From NCBI GenBank assembly GCA_910586545.1, contig CAJUIQ010000007.1:7147-71146 (forward strand): a stretch of 64,000 nucleotides of DNA, in the 5' to 3' direction. Numbering within the stretch: the stretch's first letter is position 1; each line of letters starts with the position of its first letter. The notes beneath the pieces were generated by a model. It did not search any database and had not been told where the DNA came from. It saw only the letters and a program-made list of their open reading frames with translations. Position numbers and translations under genes: made by a program. This DNA comes from an uncultured Eubacteriales bacterium. GTDB lineage: Bacteria; Bacillota; Clostridia; Oscillospirales; CAG-272. Below are positions 8,832 through 17,516 of this stretch, in pieces.

Positions 8832-10484
8832 TTATATATTTTCCGCGATAAGGCGGTTGATTTTCTCACGGACTTCCAAAACAAAGGTCTGGTCGGTGGG
8901 ATACTGCTTAAATGTAATTTCCCCGCAGGACTCTAAAATATCCATCACAGCCTGCCGTCCACAAAGTTTTTCTGCGAGGGCAAAGGCGCGCATATCATAG
9001 AGGGCTGCCGTGAAGCCAAGCAAATGAATGGTTTCATATGCTGTACCGTCCGGGGCAGGATATACGGAAAAGGCGTCCCCGGCGGGTACCCAGTATCCTC
9101 CGTCTGTGCACATATAAGGATCACAGAATTCCATAGATCCTTCCGTAAAGTAGAAATTGTATCCCCATTGGAGAAATCCTGCAATGTTATATTTATAGAG
9201 CTGAGCGCCGATGATGCGATTTCGTGCGGTGGACATGGATAGGAACCGATTGGATACTTGCTCGCATTGGCAGCAGCAGTAATACGCCCACAGATTATCC
9301 AGCCCTGCTTCCAGATATGGTTCAATGTGATCAATCGATACAACGGGCGTTTTCACCGCTCCCTTTTCGTAAAAGCTGAAATCAGAGAGAGCGTCCATAA
9401 CGGTTTGTTCGGACAGCGCCTCCTTTACGCCTTCCTTTGCGGCAAGATAACTTTCCAGTTTGTCGCCTCCAGGCTCGTCCGACAGGTGAAACACCATGCG
9501 GTTTCCTGCCCCTAGCTGGTTCATTTCTTCAATAAGCGCCGGCAGAAATGCGTTTAAAAACTCGCGGTAGTCTTCTCCTGCTGCGTCGGTATCCCAGCCA
9601 AATATCTGCTGGTATCCCGCATCTGTGTTTGCCATGATTTTAGGGGCATGATGGGCGCCCCACTGCGTGAACAGGTGAGAAATTTCAAAATATTGCACGC
9701 CTACTTTGTCGCACATGGCCACCCATCTTTGCAGCTTTTCAAAGCCAAAGGACCAGCCGTCCGCCGTTTTCGTTACATCTACTAACTGTACGGTGGGGCG
9801 TTCATGCCCTTTGGCGGTATCCAGAGGCGGCGTGAATACGGGGGTAAGGATCATATTGATTCCGTTGTCCACGGCAGTTTGGAGAAAGGATTCCATGATT
9901 TCCCAGTGACGGTCGGAAAAAATATCCACATGATAATATACAGCCAGACAGTCGGGATGAAACCACTGCGTCATTTGCAGCGTTTGTTTGGGCAGCGCCG
10001 CAGGGATGATTTCCGCCGTGAAATCTGTCTGCGCGAGCAGCTCGTTTTCGTGACCCCGCAGAACGAAGTGGATGGGATATACTCCGCCCTCCATATTTTC
10101 CGGTACCCGGATATCAATCCAAAGGGCTTGCAATTCCTTTGTAATGTAGATCCAGTTTTTGTCTGTAATGGGGCGAAGTAGGTCAGGGTACAGGCCCGGC
10201 TGCGTGCGCAGATATTTTCCGTCGTCCTTCCCACAGTAAAGTGGATTGCGTACAGGGACATTGTCCACACGCTGGAAGGTGATATAGGGGGCAAGGGGGC
10301 CTTCTACGGATAGAAACCCTACTTTGCGCAAGGGATCGCCTTCGTCCAGTTGAAAGGCCAGTTGAAAGCTGAACCGCTCTCCAAGAAGCATAGAGCCCCC
10401 CGGATATTCCATTTTATCCTGGATAGACTCGTCTAAAAAGCATTTTTCCGTTTGGGGAATGGGTTTTATAAGGACATTGCTCAT
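8832..10484 (-). CDS. DUF4091 / GH123-like glycoside hydrolase
   Basis: The 550-residue protein looks like the DUF4091 group related to glycoside hydrolase family 123 (beta-N-acetylgalactosaminidases). It has an N-terminal beta domain (about residues 1-170), then a TIM-barrel-like part beginning TQWFHPDCLA, and the motif FHLSDEPGG, whose adjacent Asp-Glu matches the catalytic DE pair of GH123. No signal peptide is seen, so action is probably intracellular. The start is the second ATG (10484), 6 nt after GTGAGG. Substrate unknown. Confidence 0.75.
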   Translation of the reverse strand: MSNVLIKPIPQTEKCFLDESIQDKMEYPGGSMLLGERFSFQLAFQLDEGDPLRKVGFLSVEGPLAPYITFQRVDNVPVRNPLYCGKDDGKYLRTQPGLYPDLLRPITDKNWIYITKELQALWIDIRVPENMEGGVYPIHFVLRGHENELLAQTDFTAEIIPAALPKQTLQMTQWFHPDCLAVYYHVDIFSDRHWEIMESFLQTAVDNGINMILTPVFTPPLDTAKGHERPTVQLVDVTKTADGWSFGFEKLQRWVAMCDKVGVQYFEISHLFTQWGAHHAPKIMANTDAGYQQIFGWDTDAAGEDYREFLNAFLPALIEEMNQLGAGNRMVFHLSDEPGGDKLESYLAAKEGVKEALSEQTVMDALSDFSFYEKGAVKTPVVSIDHIEPYLEAGLDNLWAYYCCCQCEQVSNRFLSMSTARNRIIGAQLYKYNIAGFLQWGYNFYFTEGSMEFCDPYMCTDGGYWVPAGDAFSVYPAPDGTAYETIHLLGFTAALYDMRAFALAEKLCGRQAVMDILESCGEITFKQYPTDQTFVLEVREKINRLIAENI

Positions 10485-10526
10485 ACACAACCTCACAGAA
10501 TAGAATCATAATTTATAGATCATATT

Positions 10527-10555
10527 ATCATACCATATTTTGGGACATTGTACAA
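10527..10555 (-). promoter_or_regulatory. Promoter of the DUF4091-gpmI operon
   Basis: Minus strand TTGTAC (10550-10555), 17-nt spacer, TATGAT (10527-10532). Confidence 0.55.
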
Positions 10556-10599
10556 GAATAATGGCCATTTTAACAGTGAAAAATCTGTAAAATTCTGTA

Positions 10600-10629
10600 T
10601 TGACAGAAAGGAGGGATTTGTGCTATCAT
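10600..10629 (+). promoter_or_regulatory. Promoter of the yitT-type gene
   Basis: TTGACA (10600-10605), 18-nt spacer, TATCAT (10624-10629). Confidence 0.6.
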
Positions 10630-10698
10630 TTGTTTTGCGGTAGAGAAAAATGATAGATTTCCTGCCGTACTATTTTTATAAAGATAAAGTTGGGAAGT

Positions 10699-11613
10699 AT
10701 GGGAGCGAACGGAGAAATTACAAAAAGGCAGAAAATTCTCGAAATGATCGGGAAGGATCTGATCCTGGTAGGTGGGAACGCGATGTATGCGTTGGCCATT
10801 GTTTTGTTTGTTATGCCGTCAGGGCTGGTTACAGGCGGCGTTACCGGCATTTCCATTATGATTGGCAAGGCTACCGGAATAGAGGTGTCCTATTTTGTGT
10901 TCCTTATAAATATTGCGTTGTTTATTTGGGGCTCTGCAGTGCTGGGCAAGCATTTTTGTGTAACTACAGCTGCCAGCACCGTTTTATATCCGGGATTTCT
11001 TTACATATTTCAGCGGGTATTTGCGGATGTGGTGCTAATTGAAAACGATTTGGTTTTGTGCGCCGCCGCAGCCGGCGTAATGATAGGATTTGCTGTGGGA
11101 ATGGTGGCACGGACGGATTCTTCTACAGGGGGAATGGACATTCCGCCGCTGATCATAAACAAATGGACGGGTTTCCCTGTTGGAACCATGCTTTGTATTA
11201 TTGACGCAACCGTGATTTGTATTCAATTGCCGATATCCTCTGTGCGGCAGGCGCTGTATGGGGTTTTGATGGTGGTTGTCTACTCCTTTGTAATCAACCA
11301 GGTTATGATGATGGGCAACGGCAAAATGCAGATCCAGGTAATCACTTCCTGTACAAGAGAGATACGGGATGCGGTGCTTACCGAATTGCACAGGGGCGTG
11401 ACGCTGCTGTCCGGCAAGCGCGGGTTATCCGGCGAGTCCTGTGACGTGGTGCTGACGGTGGTTTCCAGCCGACAGCTTGCCAGAGCTAAGAAAACGATTT
11501 TGGACGTGGATCCAGATGCGTTTATGATTATCAGTAAGGTGGGAGAGGTAAACGGAAACGGATTCTCTTTCAGTAAAGGGGATAAATGGCTTGACAAGTC
11601 TGACATCCTATAG
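10699..11613 (+). CDS. YitT family membrane protein
   Basis: This roughly 304-residue protein has the YitT architecture: five to six transmembrane segments over residues 20-200 (with GGVTGISIMIGK and TGGMDIPPLIINKWTG) and a soluble C-terminal DUF2179 domain (about 215-295). The family is widespread in Firmicutes and its transport role is unproven. The start is uncertain: ATG 10699 is used, but GGGAAG lies too close to it; TTG 10690 or ATG 10744 are alternatives. The rnpB promoter overlaps its 3' end. Confidence 0.85.
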   Translation: MGANGEITKRQKILEMIGKDLILVGGNAMYALAIVLFVMPSGLVTGGVTGISIMIGKATGIEVSYFVFLINIALFIWGSAVLGKHFCVTTAASTVLYPGFLYIFQRVFADVVLIENDLVLCAAAAGVMIGFAVGMVARTDSSTGGMDIPPLIINKWTGFPVGTMLCIIDATVICIQLPISSVRQALYGVLMVVVYSFVINQVMMMGNGKMQIQVITSCTREIRDAVLTELHRGVTLLSGKRGLSGESCDVVLTVVSSRQLARAKKTILDVDPDAFMIISKVGEVNGNGFSFSKGDKWLDKSDIL

Positions 11614-11619
11614 TAAAAT
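11591..11619 (+). promoter_or_regulatory. rnpB promoter, overlapping the end of the yitT-type gene
   Basis: TTGACA (11591-11596), 17-nt spacer, TAAAAT (11614-11619). The predicted start site near 11626 coincides with the first base of the rnpB P1 helix. The -35 lies inside the coding sequence of the preceding gene. Confidence 0.75.
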
Positions 11620-11625
11620 CTTTAT

Positions 11626-11991
11626 GGGAAATCGGGCTGTCGCGCGCTGTGGGGCCGAAAGGTATCAGCGTGAGGAAAGTCCGGGCTTCACAGGGCAGGA
11701 TAACGGATAACGTCCGCCGAGGGCAACCTCCGGGAAAGTGCAACAGAAATAGACCGCCGCATCTTGCGGTAAGGATGGAAAGGCGAGGTAAGAGCTCACC
11801 GGCACGACAGGCAACTGTGTGCAAATGTAAACCCTATTCGATGCAACACCGTATGCAGACCGGATTTCTCTGGAATCCGCGCCGGCCCGGCGCCAGTGTC
11901 TGCGGGTGGCTGGAGACCTGTAGCAATGCAGGTTCGAGATAGATGACAGCCACGGCTTTAGCCGTACAGAACCCGGCTTATAGATTTCCCA
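11626..11991 (+). ncRNA. rnpB: RNase P RNA
   Basis: This is the catalytic RNA that removes 5' leaders from precursor tRNAs. The P1 ends pair perfectly (GGGAAATC at 11626 with GATTTCCC at 11983-11990). Conserved elements are GAGGAAAGTCCGGGC near 11675, CCTCCGGGAAAGTGCAACAG, GAGGTAAGAGCTCACC, and the 3' ACAGAACCCGGCTTAT. The layout looks like the ancestral A type rather than the Bacillus B type. It has its own promoter. Confidence 0.95.
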
Positions 11992-12053
11992 ATATTAAAA
12001 AAGAATCTCCTCTGGCTGTCACAGAACAAGAGGTAGGGGAATTCTATACTCAT

Positions 12054-12093
12054 GGGACGCTGGCGGAACAGGCTGGCGTCCCTTGTGCTTTTT
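12054..12093 (+). terminator. Probable rnpB terminator
   Basis: GGGACGC (12054-12060) and GCGTCCC (12076-12082) form a stem with a 15-nt loop that can pair further inside, followed by TTGTGCTTTTT. Confidence 0.5.
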
Positions 12094-12129
12094 ACACGGT
12101 AGTACGATTTTTATTATTAGGAGGCTGCT

Positions 12130-13194
12130 ATGCCGAGAATAGATAAAATTGATTCGAATTTCAAACAGAATATAGACGAGAGTGGGCTGGTATATATAGA
12201 CTGCTTTACCGCACCGGTGCGGATTTCCGGGCTCCCCTGGCGAGAGAAAAATCAAAACTACCATCGTATGGACGATAGCCTGAATCCTTTGTACAATGTT
12301 GGCGTGCGCGGGCTTTCTCCCTGTACCGCAGGCGTACAAGTTTCTTTCAAAACGGATTCTAAAAAAATTGGCGTCAAGGTGGATGTGGAGTGGAACAATC
12401 TGATGCCCCATATGCCCTATAACTCCAGTACAGGAGTGGATATTTATATTGGGTCCGGACGGAACAAGAAGTTTTTTAAGACCTTTTTTGTGTATCTAAA
12501 CGGAACGAATCATTATGAAGATGTGCGGGAATTTCATGAAGAGGGCATGAAAGAGGTTACCCTGAATTTTCCTCTGTATTCCGGAGTAGAAAAAATGTTA
12601 ATCGGTTTGGAAGCCGGGGCCAGCTTGGAAATGCCGGAACCTTTTGACTATGATAAGCCGGTGCTTTTCTATGGATCTTCCATTACACAGGGTGCGTGTG
12701 CATCCCGGCCAGGAATGGCATATTTTAATATCCTAAGCAGAAAGCTGAACTTTGAAGTGGTAAATATGGGCTTTTCCGCAAGCGGGAAGGGAGAATCGGT
12801 GATGGCAGAGCAGATTGCCAGCGTGCCCCTTTCTGCATTTATCTTTGACTATGACCATAATGCACAGGATGCAGAGGAGCTGCGGCAAACCCATCAGAAA
12901 TTTTTTCAAATCGTACGTGCGGCTCAGCCGACGCTTCCGATTATTATGCTTAGTAAAGCGGACTGTGAAGATGGAATGCAGGCTACAGAAGCACGTAAGG
13001 CTGTCATTTATAAGACCTATCAGGACGCAAAAGAAAACGGGGATGACAAAGTTTGGTTTATCGACGGTCAGACTCTGTACGGCACGGAAGACCGGGATAG
13101 CTGCACGGTAGATTCCCTTCATCCCAATGATATTGGATTTATGCGTATGGCACAGGCAATTTTGCCGGTGCTGAAAGAAGCCCTCGGAGAATGA
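12130..13194 (+). CDS. SGNH/GDSL-type esterase with N-terminal beta domain
   Basis: The 354-residue protein has an N-terminal jelly-roll-like region (about 20-165) followed by an SGNH hydrolase domain. Block I is GSSITQG (182-188, nucleophile Ser184), block II the Gly in NMGFSASGKGE, block III the Asn in DYDHNA, and block V DSLHPND with Asp328 and His331. Such enzymes commonly deacetylate carbohydrates. No signal peptide is present. The ribosome binding site TTAGGAGG is excellent. It is convergent with the HAD phosphatase gene. Confidence 0.85.
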   Translation: MPRIDKIDSNFKQNIDESGLVYIDCFTAPVRISGLPWREKNQNYHRMDDSLNPLYNVGVRGLSPCTAGVQVSFKTDSKKIGVKVDVEWNNLMPHMPYNSSTGVDIYIGSGRNKKFFKTFFVYLNGTNHYEDVREFHEEGMKEVTLNFPLYSGVEKMLIGLEAGASLEMPEPFDYDKPVLFYGSSITQGACASRPGMAYFNILSRKLNFEVVNMGFSASGKGESVMAEQIASVPLSAFIFDYDHNAQDAEELRQTHQKFFQIVRAAQPTLPIIMLSKADCEDGMQATEARKAVIYKTYQDAKENGDDKVWFIDGQTLYGTEDRDSCTVDSLHPNDIGFMRMAQAILPVLKEALGE

Positions 13195-13215
13195 GAGGGG
13201 AAGTCCGCAAAAGAT

Positions 13216-13270
13216 AAAAAGGCTCCCATACAGCGTTTCGTAAACGAAACGCTGTATGGGAGCCTTTTTT
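13216..13270. terminator. Bidirectional terminator with a 25-bp perfect stem
   Basis: GGCTCCCATACAGCGTTTCG (13221-13240) is followed by a TAAA loop and its exact complement; flanking A5/T5 extend the pairing to 25 bp. It ends both the SGNH gene and the nrdD-trxB-HAD operon. Confidence 0.9.
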
Positions 13271-13282
13271 ATTGCATAACAG

Positions 13283-13936
13283 TTATTTGGAAAAAAGCAG
13301 TGTTGTTAACTCCGTTACAGAACGGACGATACGTCCTGCTCCTGCCTCCTCCAGTTCCTGCTGACTGCCGTATCCATACAGCACACCGATGGACTCCATG
13401 TTATTCTTTTTTGCTCCTACAATATCATGCATCCGATCCCCGATCATAACGGCGCCGCTGGCGTTCCGCATTCCCATGCGTTCCATGGCACAGGCAATGA
13501 CTTCGTCTTTTGCCACACGCGTTCCATCCAGCTCGCTGCCGGTAATACAGGAGAAATAAGAATCAATGTGAAAATACTCTGCAATTTGCCGGGCAAAAAT
13601 TTCTGGCTTAGAAGTTGCCATAACGACCTTTACTCCCACTTTTTGCAGCCCTTCCAGCAATTCCGCCATTCCGTCATAGAGGTAATTTTCAAAAATGCCT
13701 ATATCCTTGTAGTATTCTCTGTATTTGTCTACAGCATCGTATGCAGCCATGTTGGAAAAGCCGAAATATTTACAAAAGGATTCGTGAAGGGGCGGCCCGA
13801 TAAAGGTAGTCAGCTGGTCCTTGTCCTCTACGGAAATACCGTATTTTTCCAAAGCGTACGCAACGGAAGAAGTGATGCCGATTTTGGGGTCGATAATCGT
13901 GCCGTCCAAATCAAAAAAGCAGTATGAAAACATCAT
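13283..13936 (-). CDS. HAD hydrolase, phosphoglycolate phosphatase-like
   Basis: The 217-residue protein belongs to the HAD superfamily with an alpha-helical cap. Motif I is FDLDGTIID (nucleophile Asp), followed by the cap sequence FIGPPLHESF; motif II is the Ser in VMATSKPE, motif III a Lys around VAKDEV, and motif IV GDRMHD. It resembles Gph/YjjG-type enzymes that dephosphorylate small phosphoesters. GGGAGG precedes two adjacent ATGs (13936 and 13933); the second has better spacing. It is the last gene of the nrdD-trxB operon, 18 nt after trxB; nucleotide or phosphosugar clean-up is a guess. Confidence 0.85.
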   Translation of the reverse strand: MMFSYCFFDLDGTIIDPKIGITSSVAYALEKYGISVEDKDQLTTFIGPPLHESFCKYFGFSNMAAYDAVDKYREYYKDIGIFENYLYDGMAELLEGLQKVGVKVVMATSKPEIFARQIAEYFHIDSYFSCITGSELDGTRVAKDEVIACAMERMGMRNASGAVMIGDRMHDIVGAKKNNMESIGVLYGYGSQQELEEAGAGRIVRSVTELTTLLFSK

Positions 13937-13954
13937 GCATCCTCCCTTATTTTG

Positions 13955-14872
13955 TCAGGGTTGTTCATCTAAGTATGCGCAGGCGGCGAGGGCGGCGATG
14001 GAACCGTCCGCCGCGGCTGTGGTGATCTGTCGGATTCGTTTTGCCCGGCAATCGCCTGCGATGAAAACTCCCGGTGTGGCGGTGCGGCAATCTTCTCCTG
14101 CTGCAAAGTATCCGCCGGCATCCAATTCCGCAATATTTGCAAAAGGTTCGTTATCCGGCGCAAGGCCAATGGCTACAAACAAGCCGTCCAGCTCTTTTGT
14201 AAATGATTCGCCGCCAGCATTGGTACAGCGAACGGCAGTCAACTCTCCTGCTTCTGTTTCAAAACCGGATACTATAGTGCTGGTGACCAGTTCCACATTT
14301 TCTTTTTTTTGCAGGATGTTTTGCAGCTTCTCCTCCCCGGTAAAGTGATCCAAATTTTGGATTACCGTCACTTTTCGGCATCCGTCGGAAAGCAGCACCG
14401 CTTCTTGAAGCGCTGTGTTTCCGCCGCCTACTACGACTACTTCCTTTCCTTTGTAAAAGGCGCCGTCACAAACGGCGCAAAAAGAAATGCCTTTTCCAAC
14501 GAGGGCGGCTTCTCCGGGAATGCCCAACATCCGGTGTCGGGCGCCGTTTGCGATAATAACGGCATGGGCGCGATAGACGCTGCCGTCGTGAGTGGTTACA
14601 ATTTTTGTTCCGTCATTTTCGGCATCAATCTTCGTCACGGCGCCCAGTTCGATTTCCGCACCCTGCGCCAATACCTGCTCAATAAGCATATCGGCCAATT
14701 CGTTCCCGTTGATCGCGGCATATCCGGGATAATTTTCAATTTTGGGCGAAAAAGTAATTTGTCCGCCGAAAGTATCTTTTTCTAAAATCAGCACATGTTT
14801 TTCGGCCCGCCGGGCATACAGCGCTGCTGTAAGTCCGGCGGGTCCTGCGCCAACAATTATAATATCATACAT
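13955..14872 (-). CDS. trxB: Thioredoxin reductase-like flavoprotein lacking the NADPH motif
   Basis: The 305-residue protein has the FAD-binding GAGPAG motif at its N-terminus, the redox-active CAVC pair near residue 130, a second Rossmann motif GGGNTA, and a C-terminal GVFIAGD. However, the HRRxxxR segment that binds the NADPH phosphate in usual TrxB is replaced by IQNLDHF. That is a feature of pyridine-nucleotide-independent (ferredoxin-linked) thioredoxin reductases described from Clostridium. It would reduce thioredoxin-like partners; the neighbouring NrdD carries a CPKC redoxin domain. The gap to nrdD is 27 nt, so they are one operon. Confidence 0.85.
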   Translation of the reverse strand: MYDIIIVGAGPAGLTAALYARRAEKHVLILEKDTFGGQITFSPKIENYPGYAAINGNELADMLIEQVLAQGAEIELGAVTKIDAENDGTKIVTTHDGSVYRAHAVIIANGARHRMLGIPGEAALVGKGISFCAVCDGAFYKGKEVVVVGGGNTALQEAVLLSDGCRKVTVIQNLDHFTGEEKLQNILQKKENVELVTSTIVSGFETEAGELTAVRCTNAGGESFTKELDGLFVAIGLAPDNEPFANIAELDAGGYFAAGEDCRTATPGVFIAGDCRAKRIRQITTAAADGSIAALAACAYLDEQP

Positions 14873-14899
14873 AAAAGGGCGTTTCTCCTCAGTATTCTG

Positions 14900-17266
14900 T
14901 TAAACGGTAACTTTAGCGGTTTTGTCCAGGAAAGCTTTGATACCGGCTACATCCGTAAACTGCTGCTCGCCGACTACAAGGGTAGGCGCGCTCCGCAGAC
15001 CAAGCTCTTTTGCCAATTCTTCCTGATCCTCTACATAGAATTTTGTATATTCGACACCTGCTTTGTCCAGCAAAGACTGGGCAACCTTACATTTCGGGCA
15101 GGTTTTGGTTGCAAACAAAAGGATCGCGTCATTTTCCTGAGGCGCTGCAGGTTCAGCCGATTTTGTATCGGACAGCGCTTTGCTGCGTTTTACTACAGAG
15201 GTGCCGATATTGTAAACCATCCGGTCTTTGTATTCCTGAGACTTGCCATCGTTCCAGTTGAGAACGGGGCGATAGTAGCCAGTGATTCTGGAATAAACCT
15301 CTGTTTTGCCGCCGCAGGTGGGGCAGGTGAACTGTTCTCCCGCGATGTAGCCATGGTCTTTGCAGACAGAATAGGTGGGCGACAGGGTATAGTATGGCAG
15401 AGTAAAGTTTTCTGCGATTTTGCGTACCAGTGTTGCCGCCGCCTTCCAGTCCGGCAGCTTTTCTCCAAGAAAAGCGTGGAATACCGTACCGGAGGTGTAC
15501 CGAGTCTGTAATTCATCCTGGAGCTCCAGTGCAGAGAATACGTCGTCGGTGTATCCTACAGGAAGATGAGAAGAGTTGGTATAGTAAGGTGTTGCGCCTT
15601 CATGTGCGGTGATGATATCCGGATACCGCTTTTTATCATGCTTCGCCAGACGGAAGCTGGTAGATTCGGCGGGCGTTGCTTCCAGATTATACAGATCGCC
15701 GTACATTTCCTGATAATCGGAGAGACGTTCCCGCATATGATCCAGTACTTCTTTTGTGAACTGGAGAGTTTCGGGGTGGGTCATATCCTGCTTCAGCCAC
15801 TTCGCGTTGAGGCCGGCTTCGTTCATGCCGACCAGACCAATGGTAGAGAAGTGATTGTCAAAGGTACCCAGATACCGTTTTGTATAGGGATACAGTCCCT
15901 CGTTCATCAGCTTGGTAACAACGGTACGCTTGATTTTCAAACTGCGTGCGGAGAGATCCATAATATGATCCAGTCTCCGGTAGAAGTCTTCCGGACTGTC
16001 GGAGAGATATGCGATTCGAGGCATATTGATGGTGACAACGCCTACAGAACCGGTAGATTCACCGCTGCCGAAAAATCCGCCGGATTTTTTACGCAGCTCC
16101 CGCAGGTCCAGACGCAGACGGCAGCACATAGACCGCACGTCGCTGGGTTCCATATCGGAATTGATATAGTTGGAGAAATACGGCGTACCGTATTTGGCTG
16201 TCATTTCAAAGAGAAGCTTGTTGTTCTCTGTTTCAGACCAGTCGAAATCTCGGGTGATGGAATAGGTAGGGATAGGATACTGGAAACCGCGGCCGTTTGC
16301 GTCGCCTTCAATCATAATTTCGATAAAAGCACGGTTAACCATGTCCATCTCTTTTTTACAATCTTTATATTTGAAGTCTACTTCTTTGCCCCCGATGATG
16401 CAGTTTTCTTCCGCAAGGTCCGCGGGAACCGTCCAGTCCAGGGTAATATTGGAGAAGGGAGATTGCGTACCCCATCTAGAAGGTGTATTCACGCCGTAAA
16501 TAAAGCTTTCAATACATTTTTTTACTTGATCATAGGACAAATTATCTATTTTTACAAAGGGAGCCAAATATGTATCAAAGGAAGAAAATGCTTGAGCGCC
16601 GGCCCATTCGTTTTGCATAATTCCAAGAAAGTTGACCATCTGATTGCACAGGGTTGCCAGATGGCTTGCGGGAGAACTGGTAATTTTACCAGGAACACCG
16701 CCCAGTCCTTCTTTAATCAGTTGACGGAGAGACCATCCCGCGCAGTATCCGGTAAGCATGGACAAATCATGGATATGGATGTCTGCATTTCTATGCGCGG
16801 AGGCGATTTCGTCGTCGTAGATTTCGGACAACCAGTAGTTTGCTGTAATCGCACCAGAGTTGGACAGAATCAATCCACCTACAGAATAGGTAACGGTGGA
16901 GTTTTCTTTTACTCTCCAGTCGTTGAGCTTTACATAGTTGTCAACGATTTCCTTATAGTCAACCAGAGTGGACTGGATATTACGCAGTTTTTCCCGCTGG
17001 CGGCGATACAGAATGTAAGCTTTTGCCACATCATCGTATCCGGCCTGCACCAAAACAGATTCTACACTATCCTGAATATCTTCCACAGCGACCATGCCAT
17101 CTTTAATTTTGGGCTCAAAATTTGCAGTGACCTTCAGGGCTAGAAAATCTATTACGGAAGGAACAAAATCCTTTTCCTGTGCTTCAAACGCCATCGTGAT
17201 AGCGCTGCTGATTTTAGACAGATCAAACTCTGCTACTTTGCCGTCTCTCTTTTGAACTTGATACAT
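14900..17266 (-). CDS. nrdD: Anaerobic ribonucleoside-triphosphate reductase with fused C-terminal glutaredoxin domain
   Basis: Class III ribonucleotide reductase makes deoxynucleotides without oxygen using a glycyl radical. The 788-residue protein starts with an ATP-cone (VQKRDGKVAEFD), has the catalytic barrel, a zinc site (CKDHG then CPTCGG) and the glycyl radical motif RITGYY (Gly663). Unusually, residues about 711-788 form an added glutaredoxin/NrdH-like domain with CPKC (Cys723, Cys726) and cis-Pro motif SAPTLVV. The activase gene nrdG is not in the window. GTAAGGAG precedes the ATG. It heads the operon nrdD-trxB-HAD and sits behind NrdR-box-like sites. Confidence 0.95.
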   Translation of the reverse strand: MYQVQKRDGKVAEFDLSKISSAITMAFEAQEKDFVPSVIDFLALKVTANFEPKIKDGMVAVEDIQDSVESVLVQAGYDDVAKAYILYRRQREKLRNIQSTLVDYKEIVDNYVKLNDWRVKENSTVTYSVGGLILSNSGAITANYWLSEIYDDEIASAHRNADIHIHDLSMLTGYCAGWSLRQLIKEGLGGVPGKITSSPASHLATLCNQMVNFLGIMQNEWAGAQAFSSFDTYLAPFVKIDNLSYDQVKKCIESFIYGVNTPSRWGTQSPFSNITLDWTVPADLAEENCIIGGKEVDFKYKDCKKEMDMVNRAFIEIMIEGDANGRGFQYPIPTYSITRDFDWSETENNKLLFEMTAKYGTPYFSNYINSDMEPSDVRSMCCRLRLDLRELRKKSGGFFGSGESTGSVGVVTINMPRIAYLSDSPEDFYRRLDHIMDLSARSLKIKRTVVTKLMNEGLYPYTKRYLGTFDNHFSTIGLVGMNEAGLNAKWLKQDMTHPETLQFTKEVLDHMRERLSDYQEMYGDLYNLEATPAESTSFRLAKHDKKRYPDIITAHEGATPYYTNSSHLPVGYTDDVFSALELQDELQTRYTSGTVFHAFLGEKLPDWKAAATLVRKIAENFTLPYYTLSPTYSVCKDHGYIAGEQFTCPTCGGKTEVYSRITGYYRPVLNWNDGKSQEYKDRMVYNIGTSVVKRSKALSDTKSAEPAAPQENDAILLFATKTCPKCKVAQSLLDKAGVEYTKFYVEDQEELAKELGLRSAPTLVVGEQQFTDVAGIKAFLDKTAKVTV

Positions 17267-17323
17267 AATATACTCCTTACATATAATAAGCCAATAGACT
17301 GTATGATTGATTCATGGGCTTTT

Positions 17324-17352
17324 ATTATATACTATATCTTGTAGTCTGTCAA
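17324..17352 (-). promoter_or_regulatory. nrdD promoter, overlapped by an NrdR-like box
   Basis: On the minus strand TTGACA (17347-17352), 17-nt spacer and TATAAT (17324-17329) form a perfect consensus. A degenerate NrdR box (17329-17344, 11 of 16 matches to ACACTATATATAGTGT) fills the spacer and touches the -10, consistent with repression. Confidence 0.75.
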
Positions 17353-17418
17353 GGAAATTGGAACAAATCTGAAAATATCGGCATTATTGCCAAAACTGAC
17401 AAGCGAAATTCAGCATTG

Positions 17419-17465
17419 ATGCTACATATAGTTGCAAATTTGCATCAATACACAATATATAGTAT
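17419..17465. promoter_or_regulatory. Pair of NrdR boxes
   Basis: ACACAATATATAGTAT (17450-17465) matches 14 of 16 positions of the consensus ACACTATATATAGTGT; a weaker box (17419-17434, 11 of 16) lies exactly 31 bp away. Three-helical-turn spacing is typical for NrdR, the ATP-cone repressor of nrd genes. Confidence 0.7.
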
Positions 17466-17516
17466 TTGCACGATTGCGTGAGCAATGCGTTAAAAGGGAG
17501 CTTCCCGCATTGTACC

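Noticed and set aside
11943..12146. A 67-codon frame overlapping the 3' end of rnpB
   Set aside because: It lies across RNase P RNA and its terminator and has no family resemblance.
15566..17143. A long plus-strand open frame of 525 codons opposite nrdD
   Set aside because: It is an antisense shadow of nrdD; composition lacks domain motifs and no ribosome binding site is seen.
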